A stretch of 16,458 nt of DNA from Archaeoglobales archaeon (lineage in GTDB: Archaea; Halobacteriota; Archaeoglobi; Archaeoglobales; Archaeoglobaceae), in NCBI GenBank assembly GCA_003663055.1, contig QMZF01000002.1, forward strand, positions 1 through 16,458. Reading direction: 5' to 3'. Positions 8,265 through 15,283 of this stretch are shown one piece after another. A model generated the notes under the pieces. The model had not been told where the DNA came from, did not search any database, and was given only the letters and a program-made list of their open reading frames with translations. Position numbers and translations under genes: made by a program. Each line of letters starts with the position of its first letter. Position 1 is the first letter of the stretch.

Positions 8265-8275
8265 TTACTTACTTT

Positions 8276-8740
8276 TTACTTCTTTTTCTTCTTGATGATG
8301 ACTACATCGCCTAACGTTGGTGTTAAGCTTTCCCTCCTGGCATTGATTTTAACCTCTGGAATTCTTTCTCTTAGCTTTATGTTGAACAACTTCTCGAGCT
8401 TTCCAACAACTTCCGGCTCAGGAGTGATCTCTTTATTCTCGATCTTCTTGATTAGGGACTCTTTCTCCTGAATCTTCTTTGCGAGTACTTCCTGGCTCCA
8501 ACCCCTCTTTTCTCTTTCCCTCTTTATAATTAAGTTGTAGTCTTCCACGAGTTCTTCGGTAAACTCTATGGGTTTAGGCTGTCTTTTTTTCAAAATGAGC
8601 TTCTTAACACCTTGATCAACCTTTTCGGGCTTGGCTGCTCCATAGCCCTTACACCTTGCGCACACCGTAACTTCGCTTCCCTCAACTATCACTTTAAAAC
8701 CTCTGCCCTTTATTTCCCTACCACAAATCTCGCACTCCAT
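8276..8740 (-). CDS. Archaeal multiprotein bridging factor aMBF1 (zinc ribbon plus HTH)
   Basis: Archaeal homologue of eukaryotic MBF1, a small protein tied to transcription and, in archaea, to the ribosome. From the chosen start the product has 154 residues. An N-terminal zinc ribbon has C3-x2-C6 and C27-x2-C30. A basic linker is followed by a helix-turn-helix of the Cro/C1 type at about 68-122 ([15 protein letters not shown]), and the tail ends in five lysines. The frame also offers an ATG at 8752 (adding M-V-K-A), but GGTGA lies 5 bases before the ATG at 8740, and a start at the zinc ribbon fits the family. It is divergent from the PAN gene and heads a pair with the methyltransferase. A TATA-like box at 8788-8796 is placed correctly for it. 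Confidence 0.92.
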   Translation of the reverse strand: MECEICGREIKGRGFKVIVEGSEVTVCARCKGYGAAKPEKVDQGVKKLILKKRQPKPIEFTEELVEDYNLIIKREREKRGWSQEVLAKKIQEKESLIKKIENKEITPEPEVVGKLEKLFNIKLRERIPEVKINARRESLTPTLGDVVIIKKKKK

Positions 8741-8787
8741 TGCTTTCACCATGCTTACATCAATAACTTCTTATACTCGAACCTCGC

Positions 8788-8796
8788 TATATATAA
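8788..8796 (-). promoter_or_regulatory. TATA box in the aMBF1/PAN divergent region
   Basis: TTATATATA on the minus strand. It predicts a start near 8766, leaving about 25 bases of leader before the aMBF1 ATG at 8740. On the plus strand the same box would start transcription near 8817, past the PAN GTG, so it is assigned to aMBF1. Confidence 0.42.
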
Positions 8797-8798
8797 TT

Positions 8799-8804
8799 GG
8801 AGGT
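8799..8804 (+). promoter_or_regulatory. Ribosome binding site of PAN, deciding a GTG start
   Basis: GGAGGT ends 6 bases before the GTG at 8811. This outweighs the upstream in-frame ATG at 8751, which has no such site and would run through the promoter region and overlap aMBF1 on the other strand. Confidence 0.7.
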
Positions 8805-8810
8805 TCCGAA

Positions 8811-10037
8811 GTGGGAAGCGAGGGCGAAGCAAAGGACATAAAGGATGTTGATATTTCGGAGTACTTGCTTGACAGGCTTAAGCAGCTTGAAGAAGAATAT
8901 ATCAGGCTTAAAGAACTTTACCGTCGCCTCGAAGATGAAAAGAGATTTGTTGAAAGTGAAAGAATTCGCTATGAGAGAGAAGTAAGAAGATTGAGGAGCG
9001 AGATTGAAAGGTTGCGTTCACCGCCATTACTCGTTGGCGTGGTATCCGATGTACTTTCCGATGGTCGGGTAGTGGTTAAGAGTTCTACCGGTCCAAAATT
9101 CGTCGTTCATGCCTCACAGCATATAAGCAGAGATGAGCTGAAGCCGGGTGCAAGGGTTGCCATGAACCAGCAAACACTTGCGGTTGTTAGCGTATTGCCA
9201 CCACCAAAAGACCCAATGGTTTACGGCTTTGAAGTTGAAGAAAGGCCAGATGTCACGTATCAGGATATTGGCGGTCTTGAAAAGCAGATCGAAGAGATAA
9301 GGGAGGCTGTAGAACTACCCCTAATCAAACCCGAACTCTTCCAAGAAGTTGGCGTTGAGCCGCCAAAGGGAGTGCTACTTTACGGCCCGCCTGGAACAGG
9401 CAAGACCTTGCTTGCTAAAGCTGTTGCCCACCACACAAAGGCGACGTTTATACGCGTCGTCGGCAGTGAGTTCGTTCAGAAGTACATAGGGGAGGGAGCA
9501 AGGCTCGTTAGAGAGGTTTTCCAGCTCGCAAAAGAAAAAGCACCGGCAATAATATTCATCGATGAAGTTGATGCAATTGCCGCAAAGCGGACGAACAGCG
9601 ATACGAGTGGCGATAGAGAAGTACAGCGCACTTTAATGCAGTTGCTTGCTGAGATGGATGGCTTTGATCCGAGGGGAGATGTAAAGATAATTGGAGCTAC
9701 AAACCGCATCGACATCCTCGATCCAGCTATCCTAAGGCCTGGCAGATTTGACCGCATAATCGAAACACCCTTACCAACGTTTGAGGGCAGAGTGCAGATA
9801 TTTAAGATTCACACGAGGAAAATGAAGTTGGTTGAAGACGTTGACTTCAAAGAGCTGGCAAGAATCACGGAGGGCGCGAGTGGAGCGGACATAAGGGCAA
9901 TTGTAACCGAGGCGGGCATGATGGCAATAAGAGAGGAGAGAACGAGGGTAAACATGGATGATTTCATGAGGGCTGTGGAGAAAGTTCTCAAGAAGGAGAC
10001 CCAGCCTGTAGAGCTAAAGGGCGTCATGTTCGTCTAA
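8811..10037 (+). CDS. pan: Proteasome-activating nucleotidase (PAN), AAA+ ATPase
   Basis: ATP-driven unfoldase that feeds proteins into the archaeal 20S proteasome, related to the Rpt subunits of the 26S lid base. The product is 408 residues from the GTG at 8811, chosen for the GGAGGT site before it. Order: an N-terminal coiled coil at about 15-75, rich in Leu, Glu and Arg; an OB-type domain at about 80-145; then the AAA+ module with Walker A GPPGTGKT at 192-199, Walker B IIFIDE at 247-252, and the Arg-finger region ILRPGRFDR. The C-terminus is M-F-V, which fits the hydrophobic-aromatic-any (HbYX) tail that docks into the 20S ring, with Phe in place of the usual Tyr. A weak TTATAC box at 8771-8776 could be its promoter. 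It is divergent from aMBF1; the 20S genes are not in the window. Confidence 0.96.
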   Translation: MGSEGEAKDIKDVDISEYLLDRLKQLEEEYIRLKELYRRLEDEKRFVESERIRYEREVRRLRSEIERLRSPPLLVGVVSDVLSDGRVVVKSSTGPKFVVHASQHISRDELKPGARVAMNQQTLAVVSVLPPPKDPMVYGFEVEERPDVTYQDIGGLEKQIEEIREAVELPLIKPELFQEVGVEPPKGVLLYGPPGTGKTLLAKAVAHHTKATFIRVVGSEFVQKYIGEGARLVREVFQLAKEKAPAIIFIDEVDAIAAKRTNSDTSGDREVQRTLMQLLAEMDGFDPRGDVKIIGATNRIDILDPAILRPGRFDRIIETPLPTFEGRVQIFKIHTRKMKLVEDVDFKELARITEGASGADIRAIVTEAGMMAIREERTRVNMDDFMRAVEKVLKKETQPVELKGVMFV

Positions 10038-10102
10038 TTAACCTCACTTCGGAGCCTCCACTTGTATTTATTATTGTACTGTCGATATTGTCATCACAAG
10101 AA

Positions 10103-10110
10103 CTTTATAG
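10103..10110 (+). promoter_or_regulatory. TATA box for the TPR gene, leaderless arrangement
   Basis: CTTTATAG centred about 28 bases before the ATG at 10135. No ribosome binding site lies between them, so the transcript probably begins at or a few bases before the start codon. Confidence 0.42.
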
Positions 10111-10134
10111 AATGTTTTCTTTATTTAGATTGTA

Positions 10135-11019
10135 ATGTACATGGTGGTTGCAAGACAACTGGCCATTAGGATTCTCGACTCTATATGGCTTTTAAAAGAT
10201 TTAACACCTTCCGAACTCGAGAAGAGAAAGAATACTCTTGAATACTATCTTCCCAGAATAAAAGATGATAAAGAGAGAGCTGAAACCCTTTTGGAGCTGG
10301 GCAGAATAGAGTGTCTGCTCGGAAACACCGTGCAGGCGGCAGGTAGATATCACGAATGCCTGAGATTATTTAGAAAAATTGGCGACAGGCTTGGAATCGG
10401 GAGAACACTCTACTGCATAACTCTTCTCCACGTAGAACGTGGGAACGTGGAAAAAGCTGAGAACGTTCTTAGGGAGTGTATGGAATTTGCAAAGGAGTGT
10501 GAAAGTTTGTGGCTGAAGGCCAGCTGTTATGTGGCCAAAGCGAGACTCTACTTCGAGAGAGGAGAGTATGGAAAGGCTGTTGAAACCTCGCTGAAGGCCT
10601 TCGACATGTTTGGTGAGATTGGAGACGTAGACGGTATGGGAAAATCCCTTCAAAACGCGTGCCTAGCTTTGATGAAAGAAGGCAAAATGGAGAAAACAAT
10701 AGAGCTTCTTGAGAGCATAAGAGATACTTGGAAGGAGACAAGCAGAGAGAACTACGTCCTGACGAGTCTCCAGCTTGCAGCGATGTATCTTTCCCTTGGG
10801 GAAATCGAAAAGGCAGAAAAACTTGTTAAAGAGGCAGAAGTTACGAGTCCAAGGGTTTCTGCCCTTGTCAATATGCTGAAAGCATCCATCAATCTTGCGA
10901 TGGGAAAAACATCAAAAGCCGTTGAACATGCCGAGAGTGCAAGAGAAACGCTTAAAAAATTGGGTTTGAAGGCTGATCTAGCGTCTGAAATTCTTAAAAT
11001 CGTCAAAGGTCTATCCTAA
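10135..11019 (+). CDS. TPR-repeat protein of unknown role
   Basis: A 294-residue, mostly helical protein made of about six tetratricopeptide repeats. Clear units are near residues 46-80 ([20 protein letters not shown]), 86-118 ([16 protein letters not shown]), 122-156 ([18 protein letters not shown]), 163-192, 203-230 ([18 protein letters not shown]) and 238-270 ([17 protein letters not shown]). TPRs bind partner proteins; no catalytic domain, signal peptide or membrane segment is seen, so it is probably a cytoplasmic scaffold. It follows PAN by 97 bases with its own TATA-like box, so it is not clearly part of a PAN operon. The ATG at 10141 is an alternative start. Its last 17 bases overlap the end of purM on the other strand. 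The specific function is not recognisable. Confidence 0.85.
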   Translation: MYMVVARQLAIRILDSIWLLKDLTPSELEKRKNTLEYYLPRIKDDKERAETLLELGRIECLLGNTVQAAGRYHECLRLFRKIGDRLGIGRTLYCITLLHVERGNVEKAENVLRECMEFAKECESLWLKASCYVAKARLYFERGEYGKAVETSLKAFDMFGEIGDVDGMGKSLQNACLALMKEGKMEKTIELLESIRDTWKETSRENYVLTSLQLAAMYLSLGEIEKAEKLVKEAEVTSPRVSALVNMLKASINLAMGKTSKAVEHAESARETLKKLGLKADLASEILKIVKGLS

Positions 11020-12010
11020 GATCGCTTAGGTATACTCCCTCACCCTCCTCCACGTAACCCACGATTCTTCCTTCAATTCCGCTCTTTTCCAACCTTTTAG
11101 CCTCCTCTTCTGGCATAATGATGGCGAAGCCCATACCCATGTTAAACGTTCGATACATCTCATCATCGTCAACGTTCCCCAATTCCTGAATGAATTTGAA
11201 TATTTTTTGAGGCGGTAAGGGATTCGAAATAACGAACTTCGCCTTTTTGAGCCTCTTCAGGTTAAGCAAGCCCCCGCCCGTGATGTGAGCCATGCCGTGA
11301 ACCTCGTAGTTTCTTATTACGTCAAGAACTTCGATGTATATGCGCGTTGGTGTAAGGAGCTCCTCCCCTATGGTTTTTCCATTCTCGAACTCGTCTGTAT
11401 AACTTAGCCCGGCTTTTTCTACAACCTTCCTTGCGAGGGTTAGGCCGTTGCTGTGTATTCCGCTGCTGGGTAGGCCGAAAATAACGTCACCAGACTCTAT
11501 CTTCTCTCCCGTGATAACCTTGTCCTTCTCCACGAAGCCTATTGCCGTGCCTGCTAGATCGAACCCTTTTACCATGTCAGGCAGAGTTGCCGTTTCGCCA
11601 CCAACCAGGGTTATGTTCGCCATTCTGCAACCCTCTTCAAGTCCCTTTGCGATTTCTGCCATTATTCTCTCGTCAGGTTTTTCTGCTGCGATGTAGTCCA
11701 CCATCGCTATCGGTTCAGCTCCTACAGCAACGATATCGTTGACATTCATAGCTACGCAGTCTATGCCGATCGTGTCGAATTTGTTCAAAGCTTCTGCAAC
11801 CATTATCTTACTGCCAACGCCATCTGTTGTTATTGCAACGCCAAAGGTTCCGAAATCGACGATGCTTGCGTAGTGACCCATCAAAATTGGCTGTCCGAAG
11901 CCTTTCCGAACGTGCTTGATTTTCTCAACAAGGGCTTTAACAGCCTTTTCCTCCTGCTTTATGTCAACTCCCGACTTTGCGTAGCTGAACTTTTCCAACT
12001 TTTTCGTCAT
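11003..12010 (-). CDS. purM: Phosphoribosylformylglycinamidine cyclo-ligase (AIR synthetase)
   Basis: Fifth step of purine synthesis: ATP-dependent ring closure of FGAM to 5-aminoimidazole ribonucleotide. The 335-residue product is of normal length. It has the N-terminal SYAKSGVDI (family consensus Y-x-x-A/S-G-V-D), the TDGVGSK ATP-loop near residue 62, [26 protein letters not shown], the [15 protein letters not shown] segment and the late HITGGGL motif. These are the standard PurM signatures of the AIR-synthase fold. No other purine gene is adjacent. No strong ribosome binding site precedes the ATG, but a TTTTTAA box lies about 26 bases upstream, so the message may be leaderless. It converges on the TPR gene with a 17-base overlap and diverges from the vapB-like gene. 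Confidence 0.96.
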   Translation of the reverse strand: MTKKLEKFSYAKSGVDIKQEEKAVKALVEKIKHVRKGFGQPILMGHYASIVDFGTFGVAITTDGVGSKIMVAEALNKFDTIGIDCVAMNVNDIVAVGAEPIAMVDYIAAEKPDERIMAEIAKGLEEGCRMANITLVGGETATLPDMVKGFDLAGTAIGFVEKDKVITGEKIESGDVIFGLPSSGIHSNGLTLARKVVEKAGLSYTDEFENGKTIGEELLTPTRIYIEVLDVIRNYEVHGMAHITGGGLLNLKRLKKAKFVISNPLPPQKIFKFIQELGNVDDDEMYRTFNMGMGFAIIMPEEEAKRLEKSGIEGRIVGYVEEGEGVYLSDLRIDL

Positions 12011-12030
12011 CGCTTCTCGTTAGCATTTGC

Positions 12031-12040
12031 TGTTAAAAAG
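12031..12040 (-). promoter_or_regulatory. TATA-like box for purM
   Basis: CTTTTTAACA on the minus strand, centred about 26 bases from the ATG at 12010. If used, transcription would start at the start codon itself. Confidence 0.33.
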
Positions 12041-12099
12041 CTGATGGCTTGTGGAACGACAAGTTAAAGTTATCCAGAGGAAAAATGTTGGTGAACATA

Positions 12100-12321
12100 A
12101 TGAAATATGGGGTAGAAACTAGACAGGGAAGGTTGATTATACCGGCTGACTGGAGGAAGAATGAGCTTGAAGGCAACGAGGTCTTTATTATCAAGGAGAA
12201 AGGAGAGCTAAGGATAATTCCTAAAAAAAGGCGTGACTTGAAGAAATTTTTCGACAGCGTAGACTTGGGAACGAATATAGACGAGGACGAATTTGAGAGA
12301 GATTTTTATGAGGTTTCTTGA
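12100..12321 (+). CDS. vapB: AbrB/VapB-type antitoxin
   Basis: A small 73-residue protein with an N-terminal swapped-hairpin (AbrB/MazE-like) DNA-binding domain: G-V-E-T-R-Q-G-R-L-I-I-P-A-D-W-R at about 4-19, followed by the beta segment VFIIKEKGELRIIP. The charged C-terminal tail (DLKKFFDSVDLG, then D-E-D-E-F-E-R-D-F) is the part that normally wraps the PIN toxin. The ATG at 12100 has GGTGA 5 bases upstream; an ATG at 12085 with AGAGG is the alternative and would add five residues. The stop lies 11 bases inside the overlapping start of the PIN gene (ATG 12308), the usual antitoxin-toxin layout. Such antitoxins neutralise the toxin and repress their own promoter; that role is inferred from the family. 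The gene itself looks intact although its toxin is broken. Confidence 0.8.
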   Translation: MKYGVETRQGRLIIPADWRKNELEGNEVFIIKEKGELRIIPKKRRDLKKFFDSVDLGTNIDEDEFERDFYEVS

Positions 12322-12736
12322 TGCAAACGTCTTCATTTACGCTTTTTACAAACCCAGAAGTAAATTAACTGATAAGCAGCTGAGAATGAAAAAGCTGCGA
12401 AAGAAATAATCGAAGGAATAAACGATGGAAGAGAAGAAGTAGCTACTACTGTTGTGCATCTTTCTGAAGTCTCCAACATACTCAAAAAATCCATGAATTT
12501 GAAAGTTCTCCAGGAGTTTCTACTCTCGCTGTACTCGCTGGATAACGTGAAAATCTATGACGTTACTGCCAAAGACTACCTTGCTGCAATAAGCATGGTT
12601 AATGAACTTGAACTCGATCCAAACGACTGCCTTGCCATTAGGATTATGAAAAACGCTGGCATTAAGGAAATTTACACTTTTTGACAGAGGATTTGAAGAA
12701 GATAAAAGTTATTTAAGTAGGCTTGTAGAAGACTAA
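12308..12736 (+). pseudogene. vapC: PIN-domain toxin (VapC), broken by two frame changes
   Basis: The start ATG overlaps the antitoxin end. The first frame reads M-R-F-L-D-A-N-V-F-I-Y-A-F-Y-K-P and stops at about 34 residues (TAA near 12407). The reading continues in another frame from about 12376 (A-E-N-E-K-A-A-K-E-I-I-E-G, then VVHLSEVSNILKKS and LDPNDCLAIRIMKNAGI) to a TGA at 12682. It continues once more, in the original frame, as DRGFEEDKSYLSRLVED to a TAA at 12734-12736. One base is missing between about 12373 and 12400 (an A5 run lies at 12389-12393) and one T is extra in the T5 run at 12678-12682. When joined, all four PIN acidic residues are present: D in FLDAN, E in LSEVSN, D in DPNDC, D in FDRGF. 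It is therefore either a recent pseudogene or a pair of homopolymer sequencing errors. Confidence 0.85.
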
Positions 12737-12780
12737 AAGTTTTGACGATAAAAACTTAAGAACATCAACATCAATCTGCC

Positions 12781-13296
12781 ATCAAAGCGGCATCTGTAAG
12801 AACAGAAGTGCCCTCAGGAAAATAATAGAAGGAAAATAATAGAAGTTGTATGAAGTCGACGCCGAGGTCGAGTACTTAAGTAAAATCGACGAAATCGCTG
12901 ATAAAATAATCGATTAGAGTTCAATTTCAAGGGAAAATTGAGGAAATCACTGGAAGATAGAAAAGATCTCAAGAAATTCAGAAAAACTCGATTTAGGACT
13001 GGAAATCAGAGAAGAAGAGCTGGTTGGTAACTTTTAACAAGGAGTTCATGATCCTTGGAGGGTTCCTACTGAATACAAGTTAGCCTTTTATGCTCGCCCC
13101 AGATTGAAGCCTAGAATTCTAGACTTACACGTCAGCTATGCGTGGATGCTCAAATTGAGTGGATATGACATTGAGGAATTCGCAACTCTCGATGGAGGAA
13201 TTCTGGAAAAAAGTAGAGAGATAGAGTATCTAACAGATATCAGGGTAGTCAACCTTGATTTTATTATTAAAAATACTGAATTATCTGGAAGCACAC
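12781..13296 (+). pseudogene. Decayed gene region, possibly a second PIN/antitoxin remnant
   Basis: No intact gene is seen from 12737 to 13296, but coding-like pieces remain on the plus strand. From about 12845 one frame reads KLYEVDAEVEYLSKIDEIADKI, then, after in-frame TAG and TGA stops, SEKLDLGLEIREEELVGNF with a TAA at 13035-13037. The same frame then reads DPWRVPTEYKLAFYARPR, LDLHVSYAWMLKLSGYD and EEFATLDGGILEKSREI up to about 13290. The last piece resembles the C-terminal part of a PIN domain (a D-x-H-x-x-Y-A helix, then A-T-L-D and an E-K-x-R-E-I helix). The frame lacks its own stop and runs on into the end of the convergent ocd gene. It is probably one or two ruined toxin-antitoxin-type genes; the family call is tentative. 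Confidence 0.42.
12817..12844 (+). repeat. Perfect 14-bp tandem duplication
   Basis: The unit GGAAAATAATAGAA occurs twice head to tail (12817-12830 and 12831-12844). Because 14 is not a multiple of 3, it shifts any reading frame through it and brings in stop codons. It fits replication slippage in DNA no longer kept as a gene. Confidence 0.85.
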
Positions 13297-14526
13297 TTAT
13301 CTTTCCACAACTCTACTCTTTTCCTTCAACTTCTCGTAAAGCAAGGGAACGAAGAGCCCAACGTCTGTAACAACACCGATGGCTTGAGCTGTTCCACGAT
13401 CCATCAGCTTTGTTACCGTTGCGGGATTAATATCAACGCAAACAGTTTTTACTGTCGAAGGCAAGAGATTGCCAACAGCGATGGAGTGGAGCATAGTAGC
13501 AAGCATGATAACCATATCTATGCCCTGAAGAGCTTCCCGCATTGCCTTCTTAGCTTCCATGACATCCGTTATAACTTCGGGCAATGGCCCGTCATCTCTT
13601 ATGGAACCAGCGAGAATAAAGGGAACGTTGTTTTTGATGCACTCGTACATGATTCCGTCTTTGATTATCCCCCTTTCAACTGCATTCCTTATTCCCCCTG
13701 CAGCGATAATCTTACTTATCGTGTATAGGTGGTGTCTATTGCCTCCCGGCACGGGCCTGCCTGTTCTTATGTCCATTCCGAGCGATGTGCCGAAAATGGA
13801 TAGTTCCATGTCGTGAACAGCCAGAGCGTTGCCCGAGAGCAATAAATCGACATATCCATCCCTTATCATACCCGCAAGCGCATCTCTTGCCCCAGTATGA
13901 TCTATCGCTGGCCCAGCAACAACGGCAACCTTGCCACCGTTTCGCTTTAAATTCACGATTTCTTCAGCAATTATATCAATGAGTTCTTCGCTGGGCCTTT
14001 CGGATGAAACGCTCCCGCCCATAAACTGGAAGTGGGAAACTCTTCTCGGCCTTTCTGGCGGAACAACGCGAACGCCCTTCTCACCCACTACGATCAAATC
14101 GCCCCTCTTAACCTCGTTGAGAAAGAGGCATATGGCCTTACCATCTCTTATTGCTATCACCTTATCCATGCCTATGCCCTCTACGGCCAGCCAGTCTCCT
14201 TTATAGTTAACGAAGGTTGGGTGATTCGTTGTAACGTAAAAGTTATCTGGAAGCACTCTGTCTGCTGGAGCTGGCTTTAGTTCTACTTCTTCCGCTTCGG
14301 GAATCCTTGCACCAAGTCTGTGAAGGACGTGAAGAATTTCCGTCAGATGCTTTTCGTCCTTTCCGATAACAAGAAGTCTTGCATAGCTGTAGTCTTCCTT
14401 CTTCTTCCCAACTCTAAACTCGAGTATCTCAAATTCACCATCAAGGTCAAGGATGGCATCGAGTACCTTTGGCAAAATCATGGAGTCTATCAGATGGCCT
14501 TCGAACTCAACTTCTCTTGCGTTCAC
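13297..14526 (-). CDS. ocd: Archaeal-type ornithine cyclodeaminase (TIGR00300, LOR/SDH-like)
   Basis: Converts L-ornithine to L-proline and ammonia. It belongs to the family of archaeal ornithine cyclodeaminases related to cyanobacterial AgrE/ArgZ C-terminal domains and plant LOR/SDH, not to the classic bacterial OCD. The 409-residue product starts with the family-typical F-E-G-H-L-I-D-S near residue 8. It continues with the N-terminal domain to about 100, then a conserved middle (TNHPTFVNYKGDW, GGSVSSERPSEE), and a dinucleotide-binding C-terminal half (VVAGPAIDHTGARDALAGMI, PGGNRHHLYTISKI, TVCVDINPATVTKLMDRG). The start is a GTG at 14526, inside the last 20 bases of the upstream TIM-barrel gene. 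The GGAGG in that gene lies about 11 bases before it, which is rather far. It is the last gene of the argB operon, which supplies ornithine. Earlier reports of the family as 'LOR/SDH' should not be read as lysine degradation. Confidence 0.9.
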   Translation of the reverse strand: MNAREVEFEGHLIDSMILPKVLDAILDLDGEFEILEFRVGKKKEDYSYARLLVIGKDEKHLTEILHVLHRLGARIPEAEEVELKPAPADRVLPDNFYVTTNHPTFVNYKGDWLAVEGIGMDKVIAIRDGKAICLFLNEVKRGDLIVVGEKGVRVVPPERPRRVSHFQFMGGSVSSERPSEELIDIIAEEIVNLKRNGGKVAVVAGPAIDHTGARDALAGMIRDGYVDLLLSGNALAVHDMELSIFGTSLGMDIRTGRPVPGGNRHHLYTISKIIAAGGIRNAVERGIIKDGIMYECIKNNVPFILAGSIRDDGPLPEVITDVMEAKKAMREALQGIDMVIMLATMLHSIAVGNLLPSTVKTVCVDINPATVTKLMDRGTAQAIGVVTDVGLFVPLLYEKLKEKSRVVER

Positions 14527-15283
14527 GCCTCATCCACTCCTCCAAGTACGCTTTTGTTTCTAGTATCGCTTTCTCATCTCTAACCTCTATTGTTGCGTAG
14601 CCGTCATAGCCGGCTATTATACTGAGATCAGCGCAACCTTTTCCGAGAGGGAGATGCAAATCGGCCTTTCCATCGTTGTCGTGTAGGTGTATATTTCTTA
14701 CCCTGTCGAAATACTTCAAGAATACATCATGCCCGCCCTTTGCGTTGTGGTGACCAATGTCGAAGGTGAGGGAGACATCGGTATTTTCCAGCAGGAATTC
14801 TATGGCTCTTGTGAGGTATTCGTCAAGCTTTATCGTGTTCTCGATGGCCAGTAGCTCACCGTAATAGTTTGCGAAGGTGTAGAACTCTGTCGTGAGAACT
14901 TCATAATTATGCTTTGCGTAGAGCTCCGGCTGGAAGACGAAGCCCCTTGCCGTAATAAACCCGGGATTCCAGCCGATATGGACTGTAACGAGCTTTGCGT
15001 CGCATTTCTCTGCAAACTTCATGGTCCTTTCGAGTTCAGCGTAGCTAGCTTTCCGCATTATCTTGCTGACGGAAATGAAGTTCGTGGACGTTGCGGGGGC
15101 GTGGAGTAAGACTTCAACGTCGTAGCTTCCCTTTAATTCAAGTACTTCTGCATAGCTGAGATTTTCTAGGGAGTAGTAGGGGTGATCCATCAGAAGCTCT
15201 ACGTGGGTAAAGTTGTTTCTTGCAGCGAACTCAAAAGCCTCCTTTGGCTTGTGTTCTATGTCCGGTTGGATACCAAGTTTCAT
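14507..15283 (-). CDS. Xylose-isomerase-like TIM-barrel protein (sugar phosphate isomerase/epimerase or AP-endonuclease-2 fold)
   Basis: A 258-residue protein of the AP_endonuc_2 family, a metal-dependent TIM barrel that includes sugar isomerases, epimerases and endonuclease IV. The likely metal ligands are E148 (LLAIENT), D175 and H178 (TFDIGHHN), H201 (HLHDNDG) and E233 (YATIEVRD). The N-terminal strand is MKLGIQPDIEHKP and the substrate-side LLHAP is at 59-63. Endonuclease IV has more conserved histidines than are seen here, so an isomerase/epimerase or lyase role is more likely, but no substrate can be named. The start ATG overlaps the argB stop by 4 bases (ATGA) and its end overlaps ocd by 20 bases, so it is tightly co-translated with arginine/proline genes. 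A role in that pathway is possible but not shown. Confidence 0.85.
   Translation of the reverse strand: MKLGIQPDIEHKPKEAFEFAARNNFTHVELLMDHPYYSLENLSYAEVLELKGSYDVEVLLHAPATSTNFISVSKIMRKASYAELERTMKFAEKCDAKLVTVHIGWNPGFITARGFVFQPELYAKHNYEVLTTEFYTFANYYGELLAIENTIKLDEYLTRAIEFLLENTDVSLTFDIGHHNAKGGHDVFLKYFDRVRNIHLHDNDGKADLHLPLGKGCADLSIIAGYDGYATIEVRDEKAILETKAYLEEWMRRERKRS

Noticed and set aside
8788..8796. TATATATAA as the PAN promoter on the plus strand
   Set aside because: It would start transcription about 6 bases inside the PAN gene; the spacing fits aMBF1 on the minus strand.
8751..8810. Upstream ATG extension of PAN by 20 residues
   Set aside because: The extension is Ser/Thr/Tyr-rich and unlike PAN, overlaps the divergent promoter and the aMBF1 start, and a perfect GGAGGT precedes the GTG at 8811.
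13104..13370. An 88-codon plus-strand frame as an intact gene
   Set aside because: It begins at a TTG without a ribosome binding site, the same frame continues upstream without a break to a stop at 13035, and it runs 74 bases into the ocd gene on the other strand. It is better read as part of a decayed gene.
13255..13728. A 157-codon plus-strand frame
   Set aside because: It lies almost wholly antisense to ocd, has no recognisable motifs and no start signals; it is a shadow of the coding strand.
14507..15283. Calling the TIM-barrel protein endonuclease IV
   Set aside because: The fold family is shared, but the full set of conserved histidines of endonuclease IV is not evident and the operon is metabolic, so a DNA repair call is not supported.
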